Assembly (NCBI RefSeq): GCF_001500045.1
Contig: NZ_LQIX01000001.1
Location: 434,001 to 498,000 of the forward strand
Direction of reading: 5' to 3'
DNA: 64,000 nucleotides
Origin: Mycobacterium sp. GA-1199
GTDB taxonomy: Bacteria; Actinomycetota; Actinomycetes; Mycobacteriales; Mycobacteriaceae
Below, piece by piece: positions 48,813 to 57,004 of this stretch. The first letter of the stretch is position 1. Each line of letters opens with the position of its first letter. The notes beneath the pieces are model-generated. The model saw only the letters and a list, made by a program, of their open reading frames with translations. It was not told where the DNA came from and made no database searches. A program made the translations under genes and the position numbers.

Positions 48813-50129
48813 GTGGGTCGCGGCGTGCGCGGGTTGGTCATCGCGTTCGTACTCGCATTGGTGTGGGGAACCGCGGTGCCCGCGGCGGCCGACGACCCGA
48901 CGATCGACGATCACCACCCCTATTTCAACGAGGACGAATACCAGGCGTTCTATACGCCTCCTGATCCGTTGCCGCCTGGCAAGCCCGGCGATCTGGTGCG
49001 CACGGAGCCGTCGCGCCTAGTGCTCGAACCGTCCGGCGAACTCGGCATGATCATGGCCGACGGCACGCGAATCATGTACCGCAGCAATGATGCTCGGGGG
49101 AACCCGAACGTCGTCACCGGTACCTACTTCGAACCGCACGCGCCGTGGCCGTTCGGCGGGCCGCGGCCACTGATCGTCTACGGCCCAGGCACGCAGGGCC
49201 AGGGCGATCAGTGCGCGCCGTCACGGCAGTTCAATCAGGGCATCCACTGGTCACCGTACCTCGACCTCGCGTTCAACTACGAGGAGTTGTTCGTCGCGAC
49301 GATGGTCGCGCGCGGCTTCGCGATCGTCATGACCGACTACGAGGGTCTTGGCACCCCGGGGCTGCACACGTACGCGAACCGGGTGTCGCAGGGCCACGCG
49401 ATGCTCGACGCGGCGCGGGCCGCCAAGAACCTGCCCGGCACCTCGCTGGAGCCGGACGGTCCGCTGGCGTTCTGGGGCTACTCGCAGGGCGGTGGCGCCG
49501 CGGCGTCCGCAGCGGAGATGGCCGAGTCGTACGCGCCCGAACTCGACATCGTCGGCGCCTACGCCGGGGCGCCGCCGGCCGATCTCAAGGCGCTGTTCCC
49601 GTTCATCGACGGCAGCATGCTGATCGGAGCGGTCGGCTATGCGCTGAACGGCGTGATGGCGGCCTACCCCGAACACGAGGCGGCGATCCGGGCGACGCTG
49701 ACACCGCGCGGGGCCGACATGCTGTTCAAGGTGCAGGACCAGTGCGTCGCCGAGACGCTGACGAAGTTCATGTTCCGGCACCTTCAGCCCTACTTCAATC
49801 AGGACATCTTCGAACTCGTCGAGCAGGAGCCGTTCAAGTCGCTGTTCGACGAGCAGAAGCTGGGCCGCACGAAACCCAATGCGCCCGTACTCATCAACGC
49901 CAACCGATACGACCCGCTGGTGCCTTGGGCGCCAGCGATGCAAATGGGTCGCGACTGGTGCGCCCAGGGCGCAGACGTCGAGGCGCGCACCAACGAGCAG
50001 CCGCCGTTCCTCAACAAGGCGATGGTCAACCACGGCCTGCCCATGCTGGTCGACGGCGAACCCGCCATGCAGTGGATCGCCGACCGGTTCAAGGGTGTGC
50101 CCACGGCGTCGAACTGCGGGCGGTTCTGA
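48813..50129 (+). CDS. Secreted lipase/esterase (secretory lipase family)
   Basis: A 438-residue alpha/beta-hydrolase with a signal peptide (residues about 1-27, VIAFVLALVWGTAVPAAA). The nucleophile elbow is GYSQGGGAA, the acid Asp is probably in NRYDPLVPW, and the His in VNHGLPML. The YGPGTQGQGDQCAPS segment is characteristic of the LIP family. It probably hydrolyses acylglycerols or other esters outside the cell. GTG start, 22 bases after the LLM gene. Confidence 0.88.
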   Translation: MGRGVRGLVIAFVLALVWGTAVPAAADDPTIDDHHPYFNEDEYQAFYTPPDPLPPGKPGDLVRTEPSRLVLEPSGELGMIMADGTRIMYRSNDARGNPNVVTGTYFEPHAPWPFGGPRPLIVYGPGTQGQGDQCAPSRQFNQGIHWSPYLDLAFNYEELFVATMVARGFAIVMTDYEGLGTPGLHTYANRVSQGHAMLDAARAAKNLPGTSLEPDGPLAFWGYSQGGGAAASAAEMAESYAPELDIVGAYAGAPPADLKALFPFIDGSMLIGAVGYALNGVMAAYPEHEAAIRATLTPRGADMLFKVQDQCVAETLTKFMFRHLQPYFNQDIFELVEQEPFKSLFDEQKLGRTKPNAPVLINANRYDPLVPWAPAMQMGRDWCAQGADVEARTNEQPPFLNKAMVNHGLPMLVDGEPAMQWIADRFKGVPTASNCGRF

Positions 50130-50156
50130 CGCGGGACGCGGAGTCGCTCCGGGCAA

Positions 50157-51455
50157 ATGGTTAAGGCGTCTGCGATCGGCTACTCGCAACCCCATGAACC
50201 CACCCCGCCCCGCACTGCGGTCGAAGCGGCCGGACCCTCGGTGGACCCGTCGATGAGCCCGGCGAAGCTCGGCGACGCGATGGCAGGAATCGACGAGGTT
50301 CAGCCGTGGCAGGAGGAGTTCTACAAGGACCTCCACCGCCACCCCGACGTGTGGGGCGAAGAAGCGCGCACCGCGGGCAAGGTGACCGACAAGCTCCGGG
50401 AGGTCGGTGTCGAGGAGATCCTGCAGATCGGCGGCGGGGTTGTCGGCGTCATCCGCAACCGCGAAGGCCGCAGTGTTCTCTTCCGCGCGGACATGGATGC
50501 CCTCCCGGTGACGGAGGCGACCGGCTTGGAGTACGCCTCCACGGAACCGGGAAAGATGCATGCCTGCGGCCACGACGCCCATGTGGCATCCGCACTGGGT
50601 GCCGCCGCGCTGCTGGCGAGGAACAAGAGCGAATGGTCAGGTACCTATCTGGCGTTGTTCCAACCCGGCGAAGAGACCGGGAAAGGCGCGCAGGCGATGG
50701 TCGACGACGGGCTTGTCGACAAGCTCGCCGACGTCAAACCCGACGTGTGCTTGGGCCAGCACGTCCTGACGGCGCCCGAAGCCGGCCATGTCGCCACCCG
50801 GAGCGGCGCGGTGCTGTCTGCCGGAGACAGCCTCAAGGTGACCGTCTTCGGGCAGGGCTCGCACGGCTCGATGCCGCATTTGGGTGTCGACCCCGCGGTG
50901 CTGGCCTCGGCCATCGTCATGCGGCTGCAGGGCATCGTCTCCCGAGAGATCGCGCCCGGTGACTTCGGTGTGGTCACCGTCGGGTCGGTTCGGGTCGGTG
51001 ACTCCCCGAACGTCATCGCCGACCGGGCCGAGCTCCTGCTCAATGTGCGCACCTACGACCCAGCGGTGCGGGACACGATCCTGGGTGCCATCGACAGGAT
51101 CGTGCGAGCGGAGTGCGAAGCCTCGGGCTCACCGAAGGAGCCCACCTTCGAGACGATCGCCACTTTCCCGCGCACCGTGAACGACCCACAGGTGACAGAC
51201 GCCGTGACGCAGGCCTTCACCCAGGCCTTCGGGGCCGAGAGGGTGCACGAACTGGAGCCGGCTACCGCATCTGAGGACTTCAGCCGTATCCCCGATGCCT
51301 TCGGGGTGCCCTACACCTACTGGAGCAACGGCGGGTTCCTGCCGGGCCAGCACGTCGTGGCGAACCACAACCCGGAGTTCGCACCCGCGATCCAGCCGAC
51401 GCTACGCACCGGCACCGAAGCCGCGATCGCCGCAACGCTGGCGTATCTCGGCTGA
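50157..51455 (+). CDS. M20-family amidohydrolase/peptidase
   Basis: A 432-residue di-zinc amidohydrolase: RADMDALPV, the metal motif HACGHDAH, the catalytic Glu pair in PGEETGKGA, the lid-domain His in GQGSHGSMP, and a final SEDFS. Such enzymes deacylate N-acyl amino acids. The first 40 residues are not conserved; ATG codons at 50254 and 50281 are alternative starts. A signal peptide is not evident. Confidence 0.88.
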   Translation: MVKASAIGYSQPHEPTPPRTAVEAAGPSVDPSMSPAKLGDAMAGIDEVQPWQEEFYKDLHRHPDVWGEEARTAGKVTDKLREVGVEEILQIGGGVVGVIRNREGRSVLFRADMDALPVTEATGLEYASTEPGKMHACGHDAHVASALGAAALLARNKSEWSGTYLALFQPGEETGKGAQAMVDDGLVDKLADVKPDVCLGQHVLTAPEAGHVATRSGAVLSAGDSLKVTVFGQGSHGSMPHLGVDPAVLASAIVMRLQGIVSREIAPGDFGVVTVGSVRVGDSPNVIADRAELLLNVRTYDPAVRDTILGAIDRIVRAECEASGSPKEPTFETIATFPRTVNDPQVTDAVTQAFTQAFGAERVHELEPATASEDFSRIPDAFGVPYTYWSNGGFLPGQHVVANHNPEFAPAIQPTLRTGTEAAIAATLAYLG

Positions 51456-51480
51456 GCCACGAGGCCGACGTAGCCGACGG

Positions 51481-52827
51481 TCAACGCAGCCGGAAGAGCA
51501 TCTCTCCCGCGCGCGGCACCACCAACGTGTCGGCGTCCTCGGCGTAGGCCTGCGGATTAACCGAGTCCGGATCCAGATAGCCCAGATTCGCGGCGCGACA
51601 GACATTTTCGGGGATTCGCGTGGCGAGGGTGACCTGCACGCGCAGCCGCTCCTCGCCGGTCTCGGCGTCATAGCTGCCCGCACCGCGAAGGTGCGTCGAG
51701 TGGGCCAGCACGCCCCAGGGCACCGCCGCGAAGCGGTCCCACTGTTTGACGAAGTAATCGCGGCAGTGGTAGCCGATCTCGTAGATCTCGGGGTGGGAGG
51801 CGGACAGCTCCGTGACATGCGGGGCGTAGAGGATCACCTCGCCGCCGTCGGCGACCACCGGCTCGACCTTGTAGAAGCCCTTGGCTGCGGTCCAGATGTC
51901 GTCATACATCTGCGGGACGATCGAGAACACCCGTCGGACGGGCGCATCGAGGTAAGTGACGTGGGTGGCCGCACACACCTCGGCCGCCGACGCCCAGGAC
52001 GCCACGGTGTCGCCGAACGACAGCGAATGCAGGCCGCTGGTCTGTACCGGTGATCGCACGGCGCTGCCCACGGCGCTGTCGGTCGCGCCGTCGGCGGTCT
52101 CGGCGGTGACCGCGCACAGTGCCAGCTTCTCGCTGGGGATCAATGCCGCCCCGTCATCGATCAGCGCGCGCACCGGGGTGATGCCCGTCGTGCCGATGAT
52201 TTCGGCCGAGGTGATCAGGGCGCCCAGCCAGTGCGAGACATCGATGATCTTCTGGCCGCCGACACCCGGGAAGAAATACTTGTTGCCGCCGGAGATGCCG
52301 ACCACCTCGTGCGGCAGGACCGGCCCGAGCACCAGAGCGACGTCGTGGTCGACGACGGCCCGGTTGAGCAGCACCGGCACGTCGAGGTTCATCCGACCCT
52401 CGGACAGCTCCGCGATGCGCGATGCGGGAATGGTGCCGAGGTCGACGAAGCTCTCCGGCTTCCACCACTCATGGTTGATCACCGTGGTGCCCGGATAGTT
52501 CTCCGCCAGTCGGCCGGCCGGGTATCCGAGGTGTTCGGCGAGCGCCTCCTCGCTCATCTTGGCGTGCGTGCCCAACGCGATCAGGACCGTCAGCCGGCTC
52601 ACCCGTCCGTACAACGCACCGTGCACCGCACGCAGCAGCAGCGGCAGCGGACACGTGCGGGTCGCGTCGGGGACGAGGACACAGACACTGCGCCCGTCGA
52701 AGGCGTGCGCACCGAGTTGCTCGTGGACGAACTGGGTGACCTCGTCCTCGGTGAGCACGGTGGTCGCGCCGCCGATCCGCGCTGCGGTCGCGGCCAACCC
52801 GGGCGGAACCTCACCGATCAGCGTCAT
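51481..52827 (-). CDS. larA: LarA-family nickel-pincer racemase/epimerase
   Basis: A 448-residue DUF2088/LarA protein. Lys183 in SGGNKYFFPG corresponds to the lysine that carries the Ni-pincer cofactor in Lactobacillus LarA (K184). His173 (LPHEVVG) and His199 (DVSHW) correspond to H174 and H200. The N-terminal VPDATRTCP and GTHAKM (His88) are also present. It needs LarB, LarC and LarE, all encoded nearby. LarA homologues act on lactate or other 2-hydroxy acids; here the substrate is open. The ATG at 52827 agrees with family length. Confidence 0.88.
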   Translation of the reverse strand: MTLIGEVPPGLAATAARIGGATTVLTEDEVTQFVHEQLGAHAFDGRSVCVLVPDATRTCPLPLLLRAVHGALYGRVSRLTVLIALGTHAKMSEEALAEHLGYPAGRLAENYPGTTVINHEWWKPESFVDLGTIPASRIAELSEGRMNLDVPVLLNRAVVDHDVALVLGPVLPHEVVGISGGNKYFFPGVGGQKIIDVSHWLGALITSAEIIGTTGITPVRALIDDGAALIPSEKLALCAVTAETADGATDSAVGSAVRSPVQTSGLHSLSFGDTVASWASAAEVCAATHVTYLDAPVRRVFSIVPQMYDDIWTAAKGFYKVEPVVADGGEVILYAPHVTELSASHPEIYEIGYHCRDYFVKQWDRFAAVPWGVLAHSTHLRGAGSYDAETGEERLRVQVTLATRIPENVCRAANLGYLDPDSVNPQAYAEDADTLVVPRAGEMLFRLR

Positions 52828-52855
52828 GACTCGATCCTGTGGCCCGCGCGACGCG

Positions 52856-52883
52856 TTGGCAAGGAGGTGTTGGCAAGTTGGCA
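52856..52883. promoter_or_regulatory. TTGGCA direct repeats between larA and the dehydrogenase gene
   Basis: TTGGCAAG occurs at 52856-52863 and 52870-52877, and TTGGCA again at 52878-52883, within an 87-base divergent gap. Short direct repeats in a bidirectional control region suggest a regulator that binds both promoters. No regulator gene is adjacent. Confidence 0.4.
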
Positions 52884-52914
52884 CTGTGGTGCACACCCGA
52901 CGCACAATCGACGG

Positions 52915-54267
52915 ATGACCGACGTCGGGCAGCTCGGAACGAAGCGCGACGGCGACCTCCCGGTGCGGCCGGTGCGCATCGCTCACCTGGGAACCGGCAA
53001 CTTCTTCCGAGCGCACCAGGCCTGGTACACCGAGCACGCCGGTGACGGCGCGGACTGGGGGATCGCGGCGTTCGCCGGCCGATCCGGTGCCACCGCACGT
53101 CACCTGGCCGCACAGGACGGGCTCTACACACTGCTGGTCCGCGGCGCCGATGGCGACCGGCCGGAGATCATCTCCTCGCTCACCAGCGTGTCCGCGGACC
53201 TCGACGACTGGCGTCGCTGTTTCGCGCTCCCGGAGTTGGCGCTGGCGACGCTGACCGTCACCGAGGCCGGCTACCGGCGCGCAGGAGATGGTGGCCTGGA
53301 CCGCGCCGACGCGGAGGTCGCCGCGGATATCGCCGCGTTGCGCGGCCACGGCTCGGCCGCCGAGGTGGTCACCGCGCCCGGCAAGTTCGTCCTCGGCTTC
53401 GCGGTGCGGCGCGGTCTCGGTCTGCCCGGACTGGCGCTCATACCGTGCGACAACGTCCCGGACAACGGGGCGATGGCCGCGCGGGTCATCGCGGAACTGG
53501 CCGAGGCCGTGGACCCGGGTCTTGCCGAATGGATCGCTGCGCAAATCGCTTATGTCTCCACCGTCGTCGACCGGATCACGCCGCGCGCCACCGACGAGGA
53601 CCGTGCGGCGGCGCACGACCCGGCCGCGGTGGTCACCGAGCCGTATGCCGAATGGGTGTTGTGTGGCGAGTTTCCGCGGGGGCGGCCCCGTTGGGAGGCG
53701 GCAGGAGCCCGCGTCGTCGACGACATCGCGCCATGGGAGGCGCGAAAACTGTGGCTGCTCAACGGGTCTCATTCGCTGATGGCTTACGCCGCGACGTTGC
53801 GCGGTCATCACACCGTGGACGAGGCGGTGTCGGATCCGGTGGTGCTCGGCTGGGTGGAGCAGTGGTGGGACGACGCCGCACGGCAGTTGCCGCTGCCCGA
53901 TGCGGAGATCGCCGCCTACCGCGACGCGCTGCGGGAGCGCTACGCGAACCCACGCATCCGCCACCGGCTGAGCCAGATCGCCGCCGACGGCTCACAAAAG
54001 CTGCCGATCCGGGTGCTGCCCATCGTGCGGGCCGAACTCGCCGCAGGCCGGGTACCGGTCGGCGCGGCGCGCATCCTGGCGGCGTGGGTGTGCCACCTGC
54101 GCGGTCAGGGCGCTCCCGTGGACGACGTCGCGGCCGAGGAGTTCACCGCGCTTGCCGCCGGAGCCGGGATCGACGACGCCGTGGACCGCGTGCTGGCCCG
54201 CCTCGGCGTCGGCGACGAGCGGTTGCGTGACGCCGTCGCGACCCTCGCACGTGAGTTGAGCCTCTAG
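52915..54267 (+). CDS. Mannitol dehydrogenase-family oxidoreductase
   Basis: A 450-residue long-chain polyol dehydrogenase: IAHLGTGNFFRAHQAWY NAD site, and the catalytic set Lys278, Asn283, His286 in KLWLLNGSH. The family includes mannitol 2-, arabinitol and fructuronate/tagaturonate/altronate dehydrogenases. The ATG at 52915 is chosen; the frame runs open upstream through the larA region. It is ten bases before larE and divergent from larA, so it likely shares the metabolic job of the Lar system. Confidence 0.88.
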   Translation: MTDVGQLGTKRDGDLPVRPVRIAHLGTGNFFRAHQAWYTEHAGDGADWGIAAFAGRSGATARHLAAQDGLYTLLVRGADGDRPEIISSLTSVSADLDDWRRCFALPELALATLTVTEAGYRRAGDGGLDRADAEVAADIAALRGHGSAAEVVTAPGKFVLGFAVRRGLGLPGLALIPCDNVPDNGAMAARVIAELAEAVDPGLAEWIAAQIAYVSTVVDRITPRATDEDRAAAHDPAAVVTEPYAEWVLCGEFPRGRPRWEAAGARVVDDIAPWEARKLWLLNGSHSLMAYAATLRGHHTVDEAVSDPVVLGWVEQWWDDAARQLPLPDAEIAAYRDALRERYANPRIRHRLSQIAADGSQKLPIRVLPIVRAELAAGRVPVGAARILAAWVCHLRGQGAPVDDVAAEEFTALAAGAGIDDAVDRVLARLGVGDERLRDAVATLARELSL

Positions 54268-54277
54268 GATTTTGGGC

Positions 54278-55114
54278 ATGGTGTTCGGGGACGACCAGGC
54301 GGGAGTCGACCGGGTGACGGCGCAGCTGGACGGAATCGGCCGACTCGGTGTGGCGTACTCGGGCGGGGTGGATTCGGCGACACTGCTCGGGCTCGCGATC
54401 CGCGCGCTGGGGCCGTCCCGCGTGCTCGCGGTCATCGGCGTCTCGCCCAGCCTCGCCGACGACGAACGCGCGGCCGCTCACGATGTCGCGCGCTTTCTCG
54501 GCGCATCGGTGGTGGAGGTCGAGACCCGCGAGGGGGAGCGCCCCGAATACCGGGCCAACGGCCCGGATCGCTGCTATCACTGCAAGGACGAGCTGTTCAC
54601 CCGCATCGGCAGCGAGGTGTGCGAGCGTCATGGGCTCGACGCCATCGCCTACGGTGAGAACGCCGATGACGTTGTCCGGCAAGACCGTCCAGGTGCGCGA
54701 GCCGCGGTCGAGCATCGTGTGCTGCGTCCTCTCGCCGACGCGGGACTCGACAAGGCGGCGGTGCGCCGCATCGCGCGGGTGATGTCGCTGCCGTGTGCCG
54801 ACAAACCGGCCCGGCCGTGCCTGGCGTCCAGGATCCCGCACTACGAGCCCGTGACCGCGCAGAAGCTGGCGCAGATCGAGAGCGCTGAAAGACAGTTGTT
54901 CCGACTGGGATTCGACGATTGCCGAGTCCGCCACCACGGTGACGTCGCCCGAGTTGAACTGCCCCAGGCCGACATCGGCCGCGCGACCGGCGAGCTGCGC
55001 ACGCAGGTACACCACGCCGTCACGTCGGCGGGCTTCCGCTTCGTGGCCGTGGACCTGGCGGGGATCCAGTCCGGCGCCTTCACCGTCCCGCTCATGGTCG
55101 TTCGCGGTGACTGA
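54278..55114 (+). CDS. larE: ATP-dependent sacrificial sulfur transferase LarE
   Basis: A 278-residue PP-loop enzyme: AYSGGVDSATLL (28-33 is SGGVDS). Cys181 in RPCLASRIP corresponds to the sulfur-donating Cys176 of Lactobacillus LarE. Additional cysteines at 99, 102 (RCYHC) and 173 (LPCADKP) are present, so a cluster-bound form cannot be excluded. LarE adds sulfur to pyridinium carboxylates made by LarB. It overlaps larB by eight bases. Confidence 0.9.
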   Translation: MVFGDDQAGVDRVTAQLDGIGRLGVAYSGGVDSATLLGLAIRALGPSRVLAVIGVSPSLADDERAAAHDVARFLGASVVEVETREGERPEYRANGPDRCYHCKDELFTRIGSEVCERHGLDAIAYGENADDVVRQDRPGARAAVEHRVLRPLADAGLDKAAVRRIARVMSLPCADKPARPCLASRIPHYEPVTAQKLAQIESAERQLFRLGFDDCRVRHHGDVARVELPQADIGRATGELRTQVHHAVTSAGFRFVAVDLAGIQSGAFTVPLMVVRGD

Positions 55115-55778
55115 CGAACCCGACGCGCCCGATACCGTCGCCGAGCTGGACCTCGACCGCGCCCGGCGTCGCGGCTACCCCGAAGCCGTTCTGTGCCAAG
55201 GCAAAACGCCGGAACAGGTCCGTGCCATCGCCGCGGCACTGCGCGAGCACGGCGCCCGCGCGTTGTTCACCCGCGCCACACCCGAACATGCCCGGGCCGT
55301 CCGAGCCGAACTGCCCGACGTCTTCTGCGCCGACGAGTGCGGCCTGCTGGCGTGGCCGGCGCAGCCGCCGCAGCCGGTCGGAGGCCTGGTGCTCGTCGTC
55401 GCCGCGGGCACCGCCGATCACGCTGTCGCACGCGAGGCACTGCTGACCGCGCGCCATCTCGGCAGGCCGGCCGAGCTGATCATGGACGTCGGCGTCGCGG
55501 GGCTGCACCGGGTGCTCGCCAAGCAGGAGGCGCTTCGCGCGGCCCGCGTGATCGTCGTCGTCGCCGGCATGGACGGAGCCCTCCCCGCGGTCGTCGCGGG
55601 TCTGGTCAGCGCACCGGTGGTGGCCGTGCCGACCTCCACCGGGTACGGCGCCGCGTTCGGCGGGTTGGCGGCGTTGCTGGGCATGCTGAACAGCTGTGCG
55701 CCTGGTGTGGGTGTGGTCAACATCGACAACGGTTATGGCGCAGGTCATTTGGCGGCTCAGATCGCGGCCCCGGCCTGA
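55107..55778 (+). CDS. larB: Pyridinium-3,5-biscarboxylate synthase LarB
   Basis: A 223-residue protein. The N-terminus contains LDLDRARRRGYPEAVLCQGKT, and the C-terminal two thirds are PurE-like (VVAGMDGALPAVVAGL, VPTSTGYGAAFGGLAAL, NIDNGYGAG). LarB carboxylates and hydrolyses nicotinate adenine dinucleotide at the first step of pincer cofactor synthesis. GTG start within larE. Its 3' end overlaps the convergent larC by 22 bases. Confidence 0.9.
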   Translation: MTDEPDAPDTVAELDLDRARRRGYPEAVLCQGKTPEQVRAIAAALREHGARALFTRATPEHARAVRAELPDVFCADECGLLAWPAQPPQPVGGLVLVVAAGTADHAVAREALLTARHLGRPAELIMDVGVAGLHRVLAKQEALRAARVIVVVAGMDGALPAVVAGLVSAPVVAVPTSTGYGAAFGGLAALLGMLNSCAPGVGVVNIDNGYGAGHLAAQIAAPA

Positions 55779-56995
55779 GGGTCGCCACCGACCGGCCATG
55801 GCGCTCCACGCCGCAGTCCGCGCGAGGCGGCCGCCGCGATCGCCTCCTCGAGAACCTGCCGCACCGGCACCGCGCGCTGCTGTGCCAGCGCCGCCGCGTC
55901 GTCGAACTCGGGAGTGGCCACGTCCACGGTCCCGCCCCGCAACCCGATCTTGACCCGGATCGAGCCGCCCTCGACGGTGACCGGAACCACGACGCGCTCC
56001 AGTGCGGTCCGGTGCACCGGAGCTTCGCGGACACCCAAAGTCCCTGTGAGAGCGAAGATCTCCGAGCGCAGCGTATCGCGCTTGTCCTCGGCTGCCAGCG
56101 CGCAGAGGGTGTGCGCGGGTCGACCCTTTTTCATCACGATCGGCACCAGCCACGCGTCCGCCGCGCCCGCGTCGAGGAGCGCGGTGAGCGTGGACGGCCA
56201 CACGCGCGGGTCGATGTCGTCGACGTTGGTTTCCAGCACCCACATCGTCGACATCGCGGCGTCGGATTCCTGTTCGCCGAGGACGGCACGCACCACGTTG
56301 GGCCGGCCCGCCACGTCGCGGCTTCCGGCACCCACGCCCACCGCCGTCACCGTCATCTCGGGTATGGGGCCGCACCGCGCCGCCAACCCTCGGATCAGGG
56401 CCATCCCGGTCGGCGTGGCCAGTTCACCCTCACCGCCGGAGGACACCTGCCAGCCGCGGGACAACTCGAGCACCGCGGGTGCGGGCACGGGCAACTCGCC
56501 GTGGGCGGCGTTCACCCGCCCGGATCCGAGCGCGACCGGGCTTGCGGTCACCTCGGTGACACCCAGGTCGGCCAACGCGGCGCACACGCCGACGACGTCG
56601 GCGATCGCGTCCCACGAGCCCACCTCGTGGAACGTCACCTCGTCGGTGGGCACCCCGTGGACGCGCGCCTCGGCGTCGGCGAGCAGAGCGAACACCGCCA
56701 GCGCGGACTCCCGGATACCGATGGTCAACGGTGCCCGTTCGAGCAGTAGGCGGATGTCGGCCCAGCGGCGGTGCGGGTGGTCGTGCGCGCGGCTGGTGAC
56801 CTGCGCGCGGACGGCCCGCAGACCGGCGCGACGGGTGGTGTGGGTACCGATCTCCACCTCACCGGGAACGACGGCGGCCACGGCGCGCTGCACCGACGGC
56901 AGCGCGGCGCCCGCGTCGACCAGCGCACCGAGCAGCATGTCGCCGGCGACTCCCGCGGTCGCGTCGATCCAGGCGCGGCGGCCGGCAGTCGTCAC
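55757..56995 (-). CDS. larC: Nickel insertion protein LarC
   Basis: A 412-residue LarC. N-terminal WIDATAGVAGDMLLGALVDAG, the His-rich RAHDHPHRRWADI that may hold nickel, FHEVGSWDAIADVVG, and the C-terminal domain (LETNVDDIDPRVW). It is a single uninterrupted frame, whereas Lactobacillus larC is read through a ribosomal frameshift. It uses CTP to insert nickel in the organic pincer. GTG start, nine bases after the Nramp-like gene on the same strand. Confidence 0.9.
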   Translation of the reverse strand: MTTAGRRAWIDATAGVAGDMLLGALVDAGAALPSVQRAVAAVVPGEVEIGTHTTRRAGLRAVRAQVTSRAHDHPHRRWADIRLLLERAPLTIGIRESALAVFALLADAEARVHGVPTDEVTFHEVGSWDAIADVVGVCAALADLGVTEVTASPVALGSGRVNAAHGELPVPAPAVLELSRGWQVSSGGEGELATPTGMALIRGLAARCGPIPEMTVTAVGVGAGSRDVAGRPNVVRAVLGEQESDAAMSTMWVLETNVDDIDPRVWPSTLTALLDAGAADAWLVPIVMKKGRPAHTLCALAAEDKRDTLRSEIFALTGTLGVREAPVHRTALERVVVPVTVEGGSIRVKIGLRGGTVDVATPEFDDAAALAQQRAVPVRQVLEEAIAAAASRGLRRGAPWPVGGDPQAGAAI

Positions 56996-57004
56996 CGGGC
57001 CCCG

